A stretch of 41,350 nt of DNA, taken from positions 1 to 41,350 of the forward strand of contig NZ_JACHIA010000012.1 in NCBI RefSeq assembly GCF_014202995.1. The letters run 5' to 3'. Origin of the DNA: Longimicrobium terrae. GTDB lineage: Bacteria > Gemmatimonadota > Gemmatimonadetes > Longimicrobiales > Longimicrobiaceae. The notes below the pieces were generated by a model. It saw only the letters and a program-made list of their open reading frames with translations, did no database searches and was not told the origin of the DNA. The position numbers and the translations under genes are program-made. This document shows positions 7,592 through 18,896 of the stretch, piece after piece (positions within the stretch are counted from its first letter, which is position 1; every line of letters begins with the position of its first letter).

Positions 7592-8375
7592 CCGCATGGA
7601 GTGGGCGACGCTCCCGGAGCAGCGGCGCCAGCGGGTTCTGCAGCTGTGCGCCCTGTTCCACGCGGGCGAGGAGGCCGTCACGCTGGACCTGCTCCCCCTG
7701 CTGCGCGTGCTGGCCGCGGAGGGGCGGATGGAGGAAGAGATGTACCTGACCTCCTTTCTGTGGGAGGAGGCCAAGCACGTGGACCTGTTCGACCGCTTCT
7801 TTGCGGAGGTGGCGGGCGACCCGGGAGACCTGTCGCGCTTCTGGCACCCCAGCTACCGCCGCATCCTTGACCAGGAGCTTCCGGACGCGCTGCGGCGGCT
7901 GGAGACGGATGCTTCGCCCGAGGCGCAGGTGCGGGCGTCCGTCACCTACAACCTGGTGGTGGAGGGGATCATGGCCGACACCGGCTACCTTCTCTTCGAC
8001 CGCATGCTGGGACACGATGGAAGCCTGCCCGGAATGCGGCGGGCCGTCGGGCTGCTGAGGCGCGACGAATCGCGGCACGTGGCGTTCGGCCTGTACCTGA
8101 TCAGCCGGCTCGTGGTGGAGCACGGCGACCGCGCGTACGGGGCGTTTCTGCGGCGGATGACGGAACTGAAGCCCATCGTGGAAGATTCCACCCGGCAGTT
8201 CCTGGGCTTCTTTGACGGCGCGTATCCGATGGGCATCACCATGGATGAGCTGATGCGCCACTCGCGCGACCGGTTCGCCGGGCGGCTGCAGCGCATCGTC
8301 CGCGCGCGGACGCGCACGCTGCACCAGCTGCGCGTCCCCGGCCACCGCCGCCCGCAGCCCGCTACGGCGGACTGA
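7461..8375 (+). CDS. R2-like ligand-binding oxidase (Mn/Fe R2lox)
   Basis: A 304-residue ferritin-like protein. From the GTG start the metal ligands fall at E70 (AGEEAVT), E103 and H106 (WEEAKH), E168 (YNLVVEG), and E203 and H206 (RRDESRH). V73 and Y163 sit where R2lox proteins form their Val-Tyr ether cross-link. This spacing matches characterised R2lox proteins almost residue for residue, as does the N-terminal FPMRLWSKAKRQGAWDPQDIDF. R2lox proteins assemble a heterodinuclear Mn/Fe cofactor and bind a long-chain fatty-acid-like ligand; the physiological reaction is unknown. The start is supported by AGAGGA at 7449-7454. An acyltransferase homologue lies upstream, and an ACP and acyl-AMP ligase face it downstream. 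Confidence 0.93.
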   Translation: MQQAGLHRHRTQGLLDRESFPMRLWSKAKRQGAWDPQDIDFAPDRMEWATLPEQRRQRVLQLCALFHAGEEAVTLDLLPLLRVLAAEGRMEEEMYLTSFLWEEAKHVDLFDRFFAEVAGDPGDLSRFWHPSYRRILDQELPDALRRLETDASPEAQVRASVTYNLVVEGIMADTGYLLFDRMLGHDGSLPGMRRAVGLLRRDESRHVAFGLYLISRLVVEHGDRAYGAFLRRMTELKPIVEDSTRQFLGFFDGAYPMGITMDELMRHSRDRFAGRLQRIVRARTRTLHQLRVPGHRRPQPATAD

Positions 8376-8414
8376 TTCTATTCTCGAGGAAAAGAGGCGG
8401 TTCGACGGGTCGGA

Positions 8415-8696
8415 TCAGCCGCCGCGCCCGGACTCCCGCTCGCGGAGGACGTGCGCGGCCACGTCCGCCACGGTGCGCATGTCCCGGGCGGCGCGCTCGT
8501 CCAGCGGCCGCAGGCCGAACTCGCCTTCCAGCGCGAACGCCAGCTCCAGCAGGGCCAGTGAGTGGTAGCCCAGTTCCTCCACTAGGTGCGTCCCGTCCTC
8601 CGGGGGCGCGGCGGGCGGCTCGGGGGCAAGGCGCAGAACCAGGTCGCGGACGCGGGCGCGCAGCTCGCGCTCGTCGAGGGGTGGTGTGTCAGCCAT
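8415..8696 (-). CDS. Acyl carrier protein
   Basis: A 93-residue carrier protein. The phosphopantetheine site is EELGYHSLALLELAFALE, with the modified serine at position 46; the usual DSL is HSL. Charged helices flank it (ELRARVRDLVLRLAP, RTVADVAAHVLRER). The start overlaps the stop of the acyl-AMP ligase gene by 8 bases, so both are made from one transcript and the ligase very probably loads this carrier. The His in place of Asp next to the serine is seen in some specialised ACPs and may alter phosphopantetheinyl-transferase choice. It converges with the R2lox gene 39 bases away. Confidence 0.88.
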   Translation of the reverse strand: MADTPPLDERELRARVRDLVLRLAPEPPAAPPEDGTHLVEELGYHSLALLELAFALEGEFGLRPLDERAARDMRTVADVAAHVLRERESGRGG

Positions 8697-10350
8697 GAGC
8701 CGGGGCGGTGTGCCGGAACGGGGATGCGGCCTGCAGCGCGCCGGTGGCGAACGCGTGCCACAGCGGCCGCCGCCGGGGCTTGCCGCTGGAGGTGCGGGAG
8801 ATGCCGCCGCGGGCCGTGGCGACAAAGACTACGCGGGCCCCGCCGGTCTGCCGGCGCAGCAGCGCTTCGGCGGCGGGGCGCCACGCGCCCTGCGGTTCTT
8901 CCGAGAGGAGTACGGCGGTGGGAGCGCCCTCATGCTCGCCCAGCAGCACCGCGATGCGCGGACGGGGAACGCCGGCCGCGGCCAGGGCAACCTCCAGGTC
9001 TTCGCTGAACACCATCCGCCCCCGCACCTTGAGGCTGTCACCCAGGCGCCCCAGCACGAACAGCTGGCCGTCGCGCACGAAGCCCGCGTCGCCGGTGCGC
9101 AGTTCGCCGTCGCGCAGCGCGGTGGCGGAGGCATCCGCGGCCCCGGCGTATCCCTCGGCGACGGACACGCCGCGCACGACGATCTCGCCCACGTAGCCGT
9201 CGGGGAGGGGCGCGCCGTCCTCGCCGTCGATCGTCACCCGCACGCCTGCCGCCGGACGGCCGCAGCCCACCACCACCGTCGCGTCCGGCCCGTTCGCGGC
9301 ACGTACCGGCATCCCCGGCGCCAGCGACGCCGGATCCAGCGCCTCGCGGGTCCAGCCCGCTCCGGGGTCCACGCCGGTCACCGCCAGCGTGGCCTCCGCC
9401 AGCCCGTACGCGGGGAGCAGCGCCTCGCGCGCGAGGCCGGCGGCCGAGAGCAGCGCGTGAAAGTCGTCCAGCGCGCGCGCGTCGATGCGCTCCGCCCCGA
9501 TCACCATCCCCCGCAATCCGCTGAAGTCCAGTCCCTCCAGCGCCGCGGGAGCCACGCGGCGCACGATGTACTCCAGCGCGAATGACGCCGTAACCGTCAG
9601 CCGGACGCCCGGCGTGGCGAGCGCGCGCAGGTAGCGCAGCGGCTCGCGGACGAACTGCTCCGGCTGCATCAGCCAGAGGTCGCTCCCGGCCGTGACGGCG
9701 GAAAGCAGCCCGCCCACCAGCCCCATGTCGTGGTGCAGGGGAAGCCATGAGACGAACGCGTCCTCCGGCGTCCACCGCAGCCAGGCATGGATGGCGGCGA
9801 TGTTGGCCTCCACCGCCGCGTACGGCAGCCGCACGCCCCGCGCGGAGCCGCTGGAGCCGGAGGTGAACTGCAGCAGCGCCAGCCGCCCCGCTCCCGTTCC
9901 CGCCAACGCGGATGCATCCGCCGGGGAGGACAGGAGCGAGGCGATGGGCACGGACTCCGCACCTTCCGCCGCCAAAATCTCCGCCTCCTCCGCCAGCCCT
10001 TCATCCACCAGCGCCAGCACGGGGGACGCGGTCCGCAGCACGCCGCGCAGGTGCGCCCGGTACGCATCCAGGTCCTGAAACGCCAGCAGCGGAGCCAGCA
10101 GCGAAGGCGTGGCGCCCGCGAGCAGCACGCCGTACAGGGCGGCGACGAAGTCCGGGCCCGAGCGCCCCAGCAGCACCACCACGTCGTCCGCGCGCACGCC
10201 GCGGCCCGCCAGCGCATCCGCCGCGCGGCGGGCGCGCTCCGCCAGTTCCGCGTAGCCGTGGAACGTCCACGTGCTATCCGCCTGCGCAAACCGGATCCCG
10301 CGGTCCAGCGGGGGGCGGTCCATCCACTCCAGGAGCTTGGTCGCGCGCAT
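8689..10350 (-). CDS. Fatty-acyl-AMP ligase (ANL superfamily)
   Basis: A 553-residue adenylate-forming enzyme. Visible motifs: the P-loop QFTSGSSGSARGV (161-173), LPLHHDMGLVGG (FAAL-type A5 region), YGLAEATLAV, TGDAGF, the hinge GRLGDSLKVRGR and a C-terminal lysine in TSSGKPRRRPLW. The HHDMGL signature and the adjoining ACP point to a fatty-acyl-AMP ligase that activates a fatty acid and passes it to the carrier serine rather than to CoA. The length is slightly short of typical FAALs (about 570-620). It is upstream of and overlapping the ACP gene. The substrate chain length cannot be read from sequence. Confidence 0.9.
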   Translation of the reverse strand: MRATKLLEWMDRPPLDRGIRFAQADSTWTFHGYAELAERARRAADALAGRGVRADDVVVLLGRSGPDFVAALYGVLLAGATPSLLAPLLAFQDLDAYRAHLRGVLRTASPVLALVDEGLAEEAEILAAEGAESVPIASLLSSPADASALAGTGAGRLALLQFTSGSSGSARGVRLPYAAVEANIAAIHAWLRWTPEDAFVSWLPLHHDMGLVGGLLSAVTAGSDLWLMQPEQFVREPLRYLRALATPGVRLTVTASFALEYIVRRVAPAALEGLDFSGLRGMVIGAERIDARALDDFHALLSAAGLAREALLPAYGLAEATLAVTGVDPGAGWTREALDPASLAPGMPVRAANGPDATVVVGCGRPAAGVRVTIDGEDGAPLPDGYVGEIVVRGVSVAEGYAGAADASATALRDGELRTGDAGFVRDGQLFVLGRLGDSLKVRGRMVFSEDLEVALAAAGVPRPRIAVLLGEHEGAPTAVLLSEEPQGAWRPAAEALLRRQTGGARVVFVATARGGISRTSSGKPRRRPLWHAFATGALQAASPFRHTAPAHG

Positions 10351-10690
10351 CTACAAGCGTTCAGGGGGCGTTCAGAGGGGCTGCGGTCCGCCCCAGTGCC
10401 GTGTCGGATGCCGCGTCATCTCCGGCGGGCGCCGGGGCGCGGGAAGGTGGCGCGGCGTGGAAGCGCCCGCAAGGCGAAGGCGTGATACAAATCCGGAAAA
10501 ATCCTGGCTGACGACGATGCGGAAGCAGATGAATCTGCCGCAACAACGGCGGAAAGGCTCACGTACTGCCGTGAGGCTTCCACCGCCACGAACCGAAAGG
10601 TACGGCGCCGAAGTTCATCGAATCCGTATGTTCCCCGCACCAGACGGCGGCACGGCACGGCTGTTTCACTCGCATGATCCGCCCAACGAG
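10351..10690. other. Intergenic region upstream of the acyl-AMP ligase
   Basis: About 340 bases with no supported gene. It includes an imperfect hairpin (AGGCTCACG with CGTGAGGCT, roughly 10557-10581) and an A/T-richer patch near 10490-10505 that may hold the leftward promoter of the ligase operon. I could not fix -35/-10 boxes. Confidence 0.4.
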
Positions 10691-10730
10691 ACCGGCCCCC
10701 GCCGCCTTCGGAAAGGCGGCGGGGGCCGGT
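10691..10730 (-). terminator. Terminator of the ATP synthase operon
   Basis: A perfect 18-bp GC stem (10691-10708 with 10713-10730) around a 4-base loop, 23 bases past the atpC stop on the minus strand. It has no long T-run, like several other hairpins in this window. Its position closes the operon. Confidence 0.8.
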
Positions 10731-10752
10731 GATCCATCGATCGCGAAACCGC

Positions 10753-11039
10753 TCAGGCCGGATCCGCGCGCTCGCTCAGGATCGTGACCTCGTTGTCAGC
10801 GACCTGAAGGAAGCCGCCCGACACGCGGAAGCGGCGCTCGGCGCCGCCCACCGTGATGCGCATTTCGCCTTCGCCCAGCAGGGCCATCAGGGGGGCGTGG
10901 CCCCGCAGAATGCCCAGCTGGCCGTTGTGCGCCGGCACCACGACGCCGTCCGCCGGACCCTGGTAGACGGTCTGCTCCGGGGAAAGCACGGTGACGCGCA
11001 GCGCCCCCGCGCCCTCGCCCGACGCCGCGGGGGCCGCCA

Positions 11040-11040
<1 letters not shown>
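10753..11040 (-). CDS. atpC: F1Fo ATP synthase epsilon subunit (short form)
   Basis: A 95-residue epsilon subunit. It contains the N-terminal beta-sandwich (LRVTVLSPEQTVYQGPADGVVVPAHNGQLGILRGHAPLMALL ... GGFLQVADNEVTIL, each strand recognisable) that contacts gamma and the c-ring. It ends at SERADPA, without the C-terminal helical hairpin of ~45 residues found in ~135-residue epsilons. That hairpin carries the auto-inhibitory function in many bacteria, so hydrolysis control is probably different here. The start ATG shares its A with the atpD stop (TGATG). It is the last gene of the operon. Confidence 0.95.
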
Positions 11041-12521
<1,481 letters not shown>

Positions 12522-12551
12522 CTATGCTCTCCTCAGTCGTGGGACTCTACG

Positions 12552-13433
12552 TTATTCCAGCGCCGCGGCTCCGCCGACGATCTCGGCGATTTCCTGCGTG
12601 ATCGCCGCCTGCCGCACGCGGTTGTACGTCCGCGTGAGGGTTTCCAGAATGTCACCGGCGTTGTCGGTGGCGTTCTTCATGGCCGTGCGCCGGGCGCCGT
12701 GCTCGGCCGCCGACGTTTCCACCAGCGCGCGGTACACGCTGTTGCGCACGTACAGCGGAAGAATGCGCCCCAGGATCTCGTCGCCCGACGGCTCCAGCAG
12801 GTACTCCACGTCGGCCTGCGCGCCGGCGGCCGCTTCGGCCTCGGCGGCGGGGGGCGCCACGGGAAGCAGCTGCATGGTGGTGGGCGGCGTGCTGAGCGCC
12901 GAGTTGAACTTGGCGTACACCACGTACACCGCGTCCATCTCGCCGCGGACGAACTCGGCCATCAGCTCGTCCACCAGCCGCTGCGCGTCGGCCGCGCCCG
13001 GCCGGTCGCCGATGTCGGCGATGGCGGTGCGCAGCTGCTCGTTCGCAAACCGGAAGAAGCTGATGCCCTTCTTTCCGGAAATGTGCAGCTCGGCCTCGGC
13101 CCCCTCGGCGCGCAGGCGCGCCATCAGGGAGCGGGCTTCGCGGATCAGGTTGGCGTTGAAGGCGCCGGCCAGGCCGCGGTTGCTGGTGAGCAGCACCACC
13201 GCGGCGCGGCGCACCGTGGCCGGCTGCCGCAGCAGCGGGTAGCGGGCCGCCAGCTCCGGCGTCAGCAGCCGGCGAATGACCCCCGACAGCCGCTCGGCGT
13301 ACGGACGCGCCGCTTCCACGCGGTCCTGCGCGCGCTTCAGCTTGGACGTGGACACCATCTCCATCGTCCGCGTGATCTTGCGCGTGTTCTGGACCGAACG
13401 GATGCGGCCCTTGAGTTCTCTGGCCTTGGCCAT
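12552..13433 (-). CDS. atpG: F1Fo ATP synthase gamma subunit
   Basis: A 293-residue central-stalk subunit. The N-terminal helix (MAKARELKGRIRSVQNTRKI, then TRTMEMVSTSKLKRAQ) and C-terminal helix (TRTYNRVRQAAITQEIAEIV, preceded by TAMKNATDNA) form the coiled-coil rotor inside alpha3-beta3; the middle is the Rossmann-like domain. An Ala/Glu-rich stretch (VAPPAAEAEAAAGAQADVEY, about 200-220) is a small insertion. It lies between atpA and atpD, 88 bases after atpA. Confidence 0.97.
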   Translation of the reverse strand: MAKARELKGRIRSVQNTRKITRTMEMVSTSKLKRAQDRVEAARPYAERLSGVIRRLLTPELAARYPLLRQPATVRRAAVVLLTSNRGLAGAFNANLIREARSLMARLRAEGAEAELHISGKKGISFFRFANEQLRTAIADIGDRPGAADAQRLVDELMAEFVRGEMDAVYVVYAKFNSALSTPPTTMQLLPVAPPAAEAEAAAGAQADVEYLLEPSGDEILGRILPLYVRNSVYRALVETSAAEHGARRTAMKNATDNAGDILETLTRTYNRVRQAAITQEIAEIVGGAAALE

Positions 13434-13493
13434 GTTCGTCTAGGTCAGGTGCGGGAGCGCGGGCGTGCGATGCGCGGATGCGGTTTCAGTTCC

Positions 13494-13520
13494 GCACTCA
13501 CGCACATCGCACTCACGCAC
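13494..13520. repeat. 12-bp direct repeat in the atpA-atpG gap
   Basis: GCACTCACGCAC occurs at 13494-13505 and again at 13509-13520, ending one base before the atpA stop codon. It sits in the mRNA between two F1 genes. Its role is unknown. Confidence 0.85.
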
Positions 13521-13521
13521 T

Positions 13522-15219
<1,698 letters not shown>

Positions 15220-15366
15220 TCTTCTATCCTCGGTTGGCGGTCCAGCGCGGGGCTGGAATGCGCAGATTTGATGTCGTCCGAACCCTGTAACCCGACCCTG
15301 CGACCCGGTTCGCCGGCGGCGGCGCGCTCCGTGGAGCGCAGCGTCGCGCGGCCGGCGGGGTTCGCG

Positions 15367-15948
15367 TCAGACCGCCGCGGGGGCGGCCAGCGGCGGCAGG
15401 TCGGCCGCCATCATGGCCCGGCGCAGCCGCGACGCGCGCGTCCGCACCGACCCGTCCAGCACGTCGTCTCCCACGCGCACCACCATGCCGCCCAGGAGCT
15501 CCGGATCCACCGTGAAGGTGGGGATCACGGCCGTGCCCATGCGCGCCTCCAGGCCGCGCCGGATTTCTTCTTCAAGCGCGGCGTCGGGCGCGTGGCTCAG
15601 CGTAACGGCCACGCGCACGCGGCCCATCCGCTCGTCCACCAGCGCCTGGTACTGCTGGCCGATTTCGCCCAGCAGCGCGCCGCGGCGCTTTTCCACCACC
15701 ACCAGAAGGAAGCGCAGCACCAGCTCCGGCACCCGGCCGCGCAGCGCGGCCGTCAGGGCCGTCTTGCGCTGGTCCAGCGTCACGCGCGGCGTTTCCATGA
15801 ACTGGCGCACGCGCGGATCCTGGTTCAGCAGCCCCGCCACGTCCTCCATGGCCGCGCCGAACTGCTGCACGGCGGCGTCGCCGCCGTTGCGCTCGGCGAG
15901 GGCCAGCAGGGTCTCCGCGTAGTTGCGGGAGATCAGCTCGGCGCGCAC
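15367..15948 (-). CDS. atpH: F1Fo ATP synthase delta subunit
   Basis: A 193-residue peripheral-stalk subunit capping F1. The N-terminal helical bundle (ISRNYAETLLALAERNG, FMETPRVTLDQRKTAL) and the C-terminal motif (FTVDPELLGGMVVRVGDDVLDGSVRTR) are diagnostic. The start is a GTG 3 bases after the atpF stop, so translation is probably coupled. A 147-base gap separates it from atpA, with only a short 7-bp hairpin (15324-15339) in it. Confidence 0.95.
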   Translation of the reverse strand: MRAELISRNYAETLLALAERNGGDAAVQQFGAAMEDVAGLLNQDPRVRQFMETPRVTLDQRKTALTAALRGRVPELVLRFLLVVVEKRRGALLGEIGQQYQALVDERMGRVRVAVTLSHAPDAALEEEIRRGLEARMGTAVIPTFTVDPELLGGMVVRVGDDVLDGSVRTRASRLRRAMMAADLPPLAAPAAV

Positions 15949-15951
15949 CGG

Positions 15952-16533
15952 TCAGACCCCCGCGGTGGCGCGCGGTGACACCTGCCCCAGGTACTCGCGC
16001 ACTAGGCGGCGGTTGTCTTCGCTGTCCAGCGTGCGGCGCACCAGCCGCTCGGCGGCGGCGATGGACAGGTCCACGGCCTCGTGGCGCACGGACTCCAGCG
16101 CGGCGGCGCGTTCGGCGGCGATGTCGCGGCGGGCGCGTTCCATCATCTCGTCCTGCTGCCGGCGCGACTCGGCCAGGGCGTCGGCGCGCACGCGCTCGTT
16201 CTGCGCCCGGGCGTCGTTGAGGGCGTCCTGCACCTTGGCGCGGGTGTCCTCCATGAGCCGCCGGTTCTCCTCGGCCAGCGTGGCGGCCTCGGCGCGGTCG
16301 CGCTCGGCGCCTTCCAGCAGCTCGCGGATGTGCGCCTCGCGGCGCTCCACGGCGCCCAGAATGTTGGGCCAGGCGAACTTGGCGAGCACCGCCAGGACGA
16401 TCCCGAAGATCAGGAAGGTCCAGATGATCAGCCCGACGTTGATGTCGAGCGGGCCGCCGCCCTCCTCGGCCGCGTACAGCGGCTGGGCGGTCAGGACGAG
16501 CAGGGCCAGCAGGGGCCAGGTCTTGCGGCTCAT
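15952..16533 (-). CDS. atpF: F1Fo ATP synthase b subunit
   Basis: A 193-residue stator subunit. A cleavable-looking signal (MSRKTWPLLALLVLTAQPLYA) precedes the single membrane helix (about 32-53, NVGLIIWTFLIFGIVLAVLA). A long, highly charged coiled coil follows (about 60-170) that dimerises and reaches delta. A signal peptide ahead of the TM helix is not universal in b subunits but occurs in several phyla. It follows the hairpin/T-tract after atpE and nearly abuts atpH. Confidence 0.96.
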   Translation of the reverse strand: MSRKTWPLLALLVLTAQPLYAAEEGGGPLDINVGLIIWTFLIFGIVLAVLAKFAWPNILGAVERREAHIRELLEGAERDRAEAATLAEENRRLMEDTRAKVQDALNDARAQNERVRADALAESRRQQDEMMERARRDIAAERAAALESVRHEAVDLSIAAAERLVRRTLDSEDNRRLVREYLGQVSPRATAGV

Positions 16534-16582
16534 AGGGGTCAGCAGGCTCGGTCTGTCAGTCGATCACAAGAAAAAGGGGGCG

Positions 16583-16610
16583 GGCGGAGGGGCCGCGAAG
16601 CCCCTCCGCC
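16583..16610 (-). terminator. Internal hairpin plus T-tract after atpE
   Basis: On the minus strand an 11-bp perfect stem (16583-16593 with 16600-16610, loop 6 bases) is followed by CGCCCCCTTTTTCTTG. The T-run is 7 bases after the stem, giving it the shape of an intrinsic terminator or attenuator. It lies inside the operon between atpE and atpF, so it should be partial. Confidence 0.7.
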
Positions 16611-16624
16611 GCGCCGCGAAACGC

Positions 16625-16909
<285 letters not shown>

Positions 16910-17078
16910 TCAGACAACGGTTTCGGGCCGATCGCTCGCTCGGGCCGGAGCCCGGTGGCGCCTGTCCGGCTTGCGCCGCGCGCCCTCCCCGGGAGCCCAT
17001 CCCCGGGTACTGTACGACGGGAGTGAGCGATTCCCCCGCCGGCGTGGATCACGCCACGCGCATGAACTTCAAGTGCTC

Positions 17079-17154
17079 AGTGCCCAGTGCCCAGTCATCA
17101 GTCCACGGGTGCCGGCCCTTGTCCTGGGCACCTGGCACTCCGGCACTGGGCACT
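17079..17154. repeat. Inverted and direct repeats in the atpB-atpE gap
   Basis: AGTGCCCAGTGCC (17079-17091) and GGCACTGGGCACT (17142-17154) form a perfect 13-bp inverted repeat with a 50-base spacer. Further degenerate copies (CCTGGGCACCTGGCACTCC) lie in between. The structure starts 10 bases after the atpB stop on the minus strand. It may stabilise the mRNA end or modulate atpE. Confidence 0.8.
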
Positions 17155-17164
17155 TTCAGCTTTC

Positions 17165-18211
17165 TCAGTGCGCGTGCCGGATCATTCCGATGAACACGCT
17201 CGTCAGCACGCAGAACACGTAGGCCTGCAGGAACGCGACGAAGATTTCCAGGAACGTCAGCGCGCCGGCCATCAGGAACGGGCCCCAGATGAAGTAGCGC
17301 CCGAACGCCACGCCCACCGCGAACAGCGACAGCAGCACGATGTGGCCGGCCATGATGTTGGCCATCAGACGCACCGCGAGGGCGAAGGGCTTGGCCAGCT
17401 TGCCCAGCAGCTCCACCGGCGTCATCACGATCGCCATGATGAACGACATCACCGGGCCCAGTCCGGGCGGGATGTACACGATGGTCTTGATGTATCCCAG
17501 CGGGCCCAGCGCGATCATTCCGCTGACTTCCACCACCAGAAAGGTGATCAGGGCCAGGGCGGCGGTGACGGCGATGTTGCCCGTGGCGCTGGCGCCCCAG
17601 GGCAGCAGGCCCAGCAGGTTGCAGAACAGGATGAAGAAGAAGAGCGTGATCAGGTACCCGGCGTACTTTTCGCCGCCGTGCCCGATGTTGGGCATCACCA
17701 CTTCTTCGCGGATGTACAGGGCGAACGTTTCCACCACGTTGTGCCGGCGCGACCCCGGCGACACCCCGCTCTGCCGGCGCCTGGCCGCCATCCCCGCGGG
17801 GATGAAGATGATCAGCATCAGCAGCGCGGCCAGCGCCATGAAGACGACGTGCCGGGTGGGCGTCATGTCCACCGGGCCCACCATGAACGATCCGGCGGCC
17901 GGCAGGTGCACCGTGCCGATGGGCGGAAAGTCCAGCGTGTGGCCGTCCTGCACGTGGTGCATGGCGTTGAACTCTTCCGAGTGCCCGCCTTCGGCTCCGT
18001 GGCCGGCTTCCACGCCCTGGTTGACGTCGGACACGGCCTCGTGCGCCGCGGCCGCGTTTCCGGCGGCGGCGCCCTCATGCCCCGGCTGGGCCGCGGTGGG
18101 GGCGGCGCCATGGCCGGCTTCGGCCGCCGCGGGGGCGGCCTCGTGGCCCGCCTGGGCCGCCACGGGGGCGGCCGCAAAGAGCAGGGCGAACAGCGCGGTG
18201 GTCAGCTTCAT
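17165..18211 (-). CDS. atpB: F1Fo ATP synthase a subunit with His/Ala-rich N-terminal extension
   Basis: A 348-residue stator channel subunit. The C-terminal ~230 residues are the normal a subunit, with the essential arginine R281 in KPFALAVRLMANIMAGH and the last helices AFLQAYVFCVLTSVFIGMI. The first ~95 residues are unusual: a signal peptide (MKLTTALFALLFAAAPVAAQ), then a low-complexity run with repeated GHE/GHG units (AGHEAAPAAAEAGHG, QPGHEGAAAG, EAGHGAEGGHSEE) containing about ten histidines, probably periplasmic. The start overlaps the upstream gene as ATGA with no obvious ribosome site, implying coupling. Metal binding by the extension is a guess. Confidence 0.96.
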   Translation of the reverse strand: MKLTTALFALLFAAAPVAAQAGHEAAPAAAEAGHGAAPTAAQPGHEGAAAGNAAAAHEAVSDVNQGVEAGHGAEGGHSEEFNAMHHVQDGHTLDFPPIGTVHLPAAGSFMVGPVDMTPTRHVVFMALAALLMLIIFIPAGMAARRRQSGVSPGSRRHNVVETFALYIREEVVMPNIGHGGEKYAGYLITLFFFILFCNLLGLLPWGASATGNIAVTAALALITFLVVEVSGMIALGPLGYIKTIVYIPPGLGPVMSFIMAIVMTPVELLGKLAKPFALAVRLMANIMAGHIVLLSLFAVGVAFGRYFIWGPFLMAGALTFLEIFVAFLQAYVFCVLTSVFIGMIRHAH

Positions 18212-18588
18212 GCTTGCGTCGGGTTCGACGTTCGGTTCTTCAGATACGCCGCTTCACTCAGCGTGGTGAGCCAGAATACGCCCGCCAGCGAGAGCAGCGT
18301 GGCCGCAAAGGGCAGCCCCGCGCGCGGCGCCAGGACGAACGCGGTGACGGCGAACACCGCCAGCCGCACCAGCAGCCCCAGGCCATAGGCCGTCCAGGCC
18401 TGGTCGCGCCCGGGGTACAGCCGGATGAAAAAGATCCAGAACACGGCGGCCTGGGTCACAAACCCCAGCGCCGAGCCCGCCAGCACCCCCGCGCGATGCG
18501 CGGGACCGCCCAGCAGAACCCCCGCCGCCGCGACGGCGGCGGCAATGAGGAACGCGGTGACGGTGTAGCGGAGCCCCAGCCTGTTCAC
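18208..18588 (-). CDS. AtpI-like small membrane protein of the ATP synthase operon
   Basis: A 126-residue protein with four hydrophobic segments (about 9-28, 33-53, 67-88 and 92-112). It lies directly before atpB, where atpI-type genes sit. AtpI proteins help assemble the c-ring in some species. Sequence similarity is too weak to read by eye, so the name rests mainly on size, topology and position. The GTG start overlaps the previous stop (GTGA) and the end overlaps atpB by 4 bases. Confidence 0.75.
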   Translation of the reverse strand: MNRLGLRYTVTAFLIAAAVAAAGVLLGGPAHRAGVLAGSALGFVTQAAVFWIFFIRLYPGRDQAWTAYGLGLLVRLAVFAVTAFVLAPRAGLPFAATLLSLAGVFWLTTLSEAAYLKNRTSNPTQA

Positions 18589-18794
18589 GGACGGTCTTTC
18601 CTTTCAGACCCGGCGGCGTCCCGCTCGCGCGGCGCCACCACCAGGGTGCGGTACAGCATCCAGAACCCGCCCACGCCGCCCAGCGCGGCCCCGGCAATCA
18701 GCAGCCAGGGGGCGGTTCCCAGCTTGCGGTCCAGCCACATCCCCAGGAACAGGCAGATCGCGATGAAGGCGGCGAACTGCATTCCCGCGCCCAT
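18585..18794 (-). CDS. AtpZ/AtpI-type small membrane protein, first gene of the atp operon
   Basis: A 69-residue protein with two membrane helices (about 4-20, QFAAFIAICLFLGMWLD, and 31-50, LIAGAALGGVGGFWMLYRT) joined by the short basic loop RKLGTAPW. This is the layout of AtpZ-like proteins (F0F1-ATPase_gene1 type) that begin many atp operons. The ATG at 18794 is chosen for GGGAG just upstream; an ATG at 18854 would add 20 hydrophilic residues. It is about 95 bases from the predicted transcription start. Confidence 0.75.
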   Translation of the reverse strand: MGAGMQFAAFIAICLFLGMWLDRKLGTAPWLLIAGAALGGVGGFWMLYRTLVVAPRERDAAGSERKDRP

Positions 18795-18896
18795 CAGGTC
18801 TCCCGTCCCCGCGCCCTGCCCCCGCCCTGCCGGGCCCCGTGGATCTGCTGGCATTCCGCTGTCTTTCAGGGCCGCTTGCGGGGGGTGAGCGCGCCC

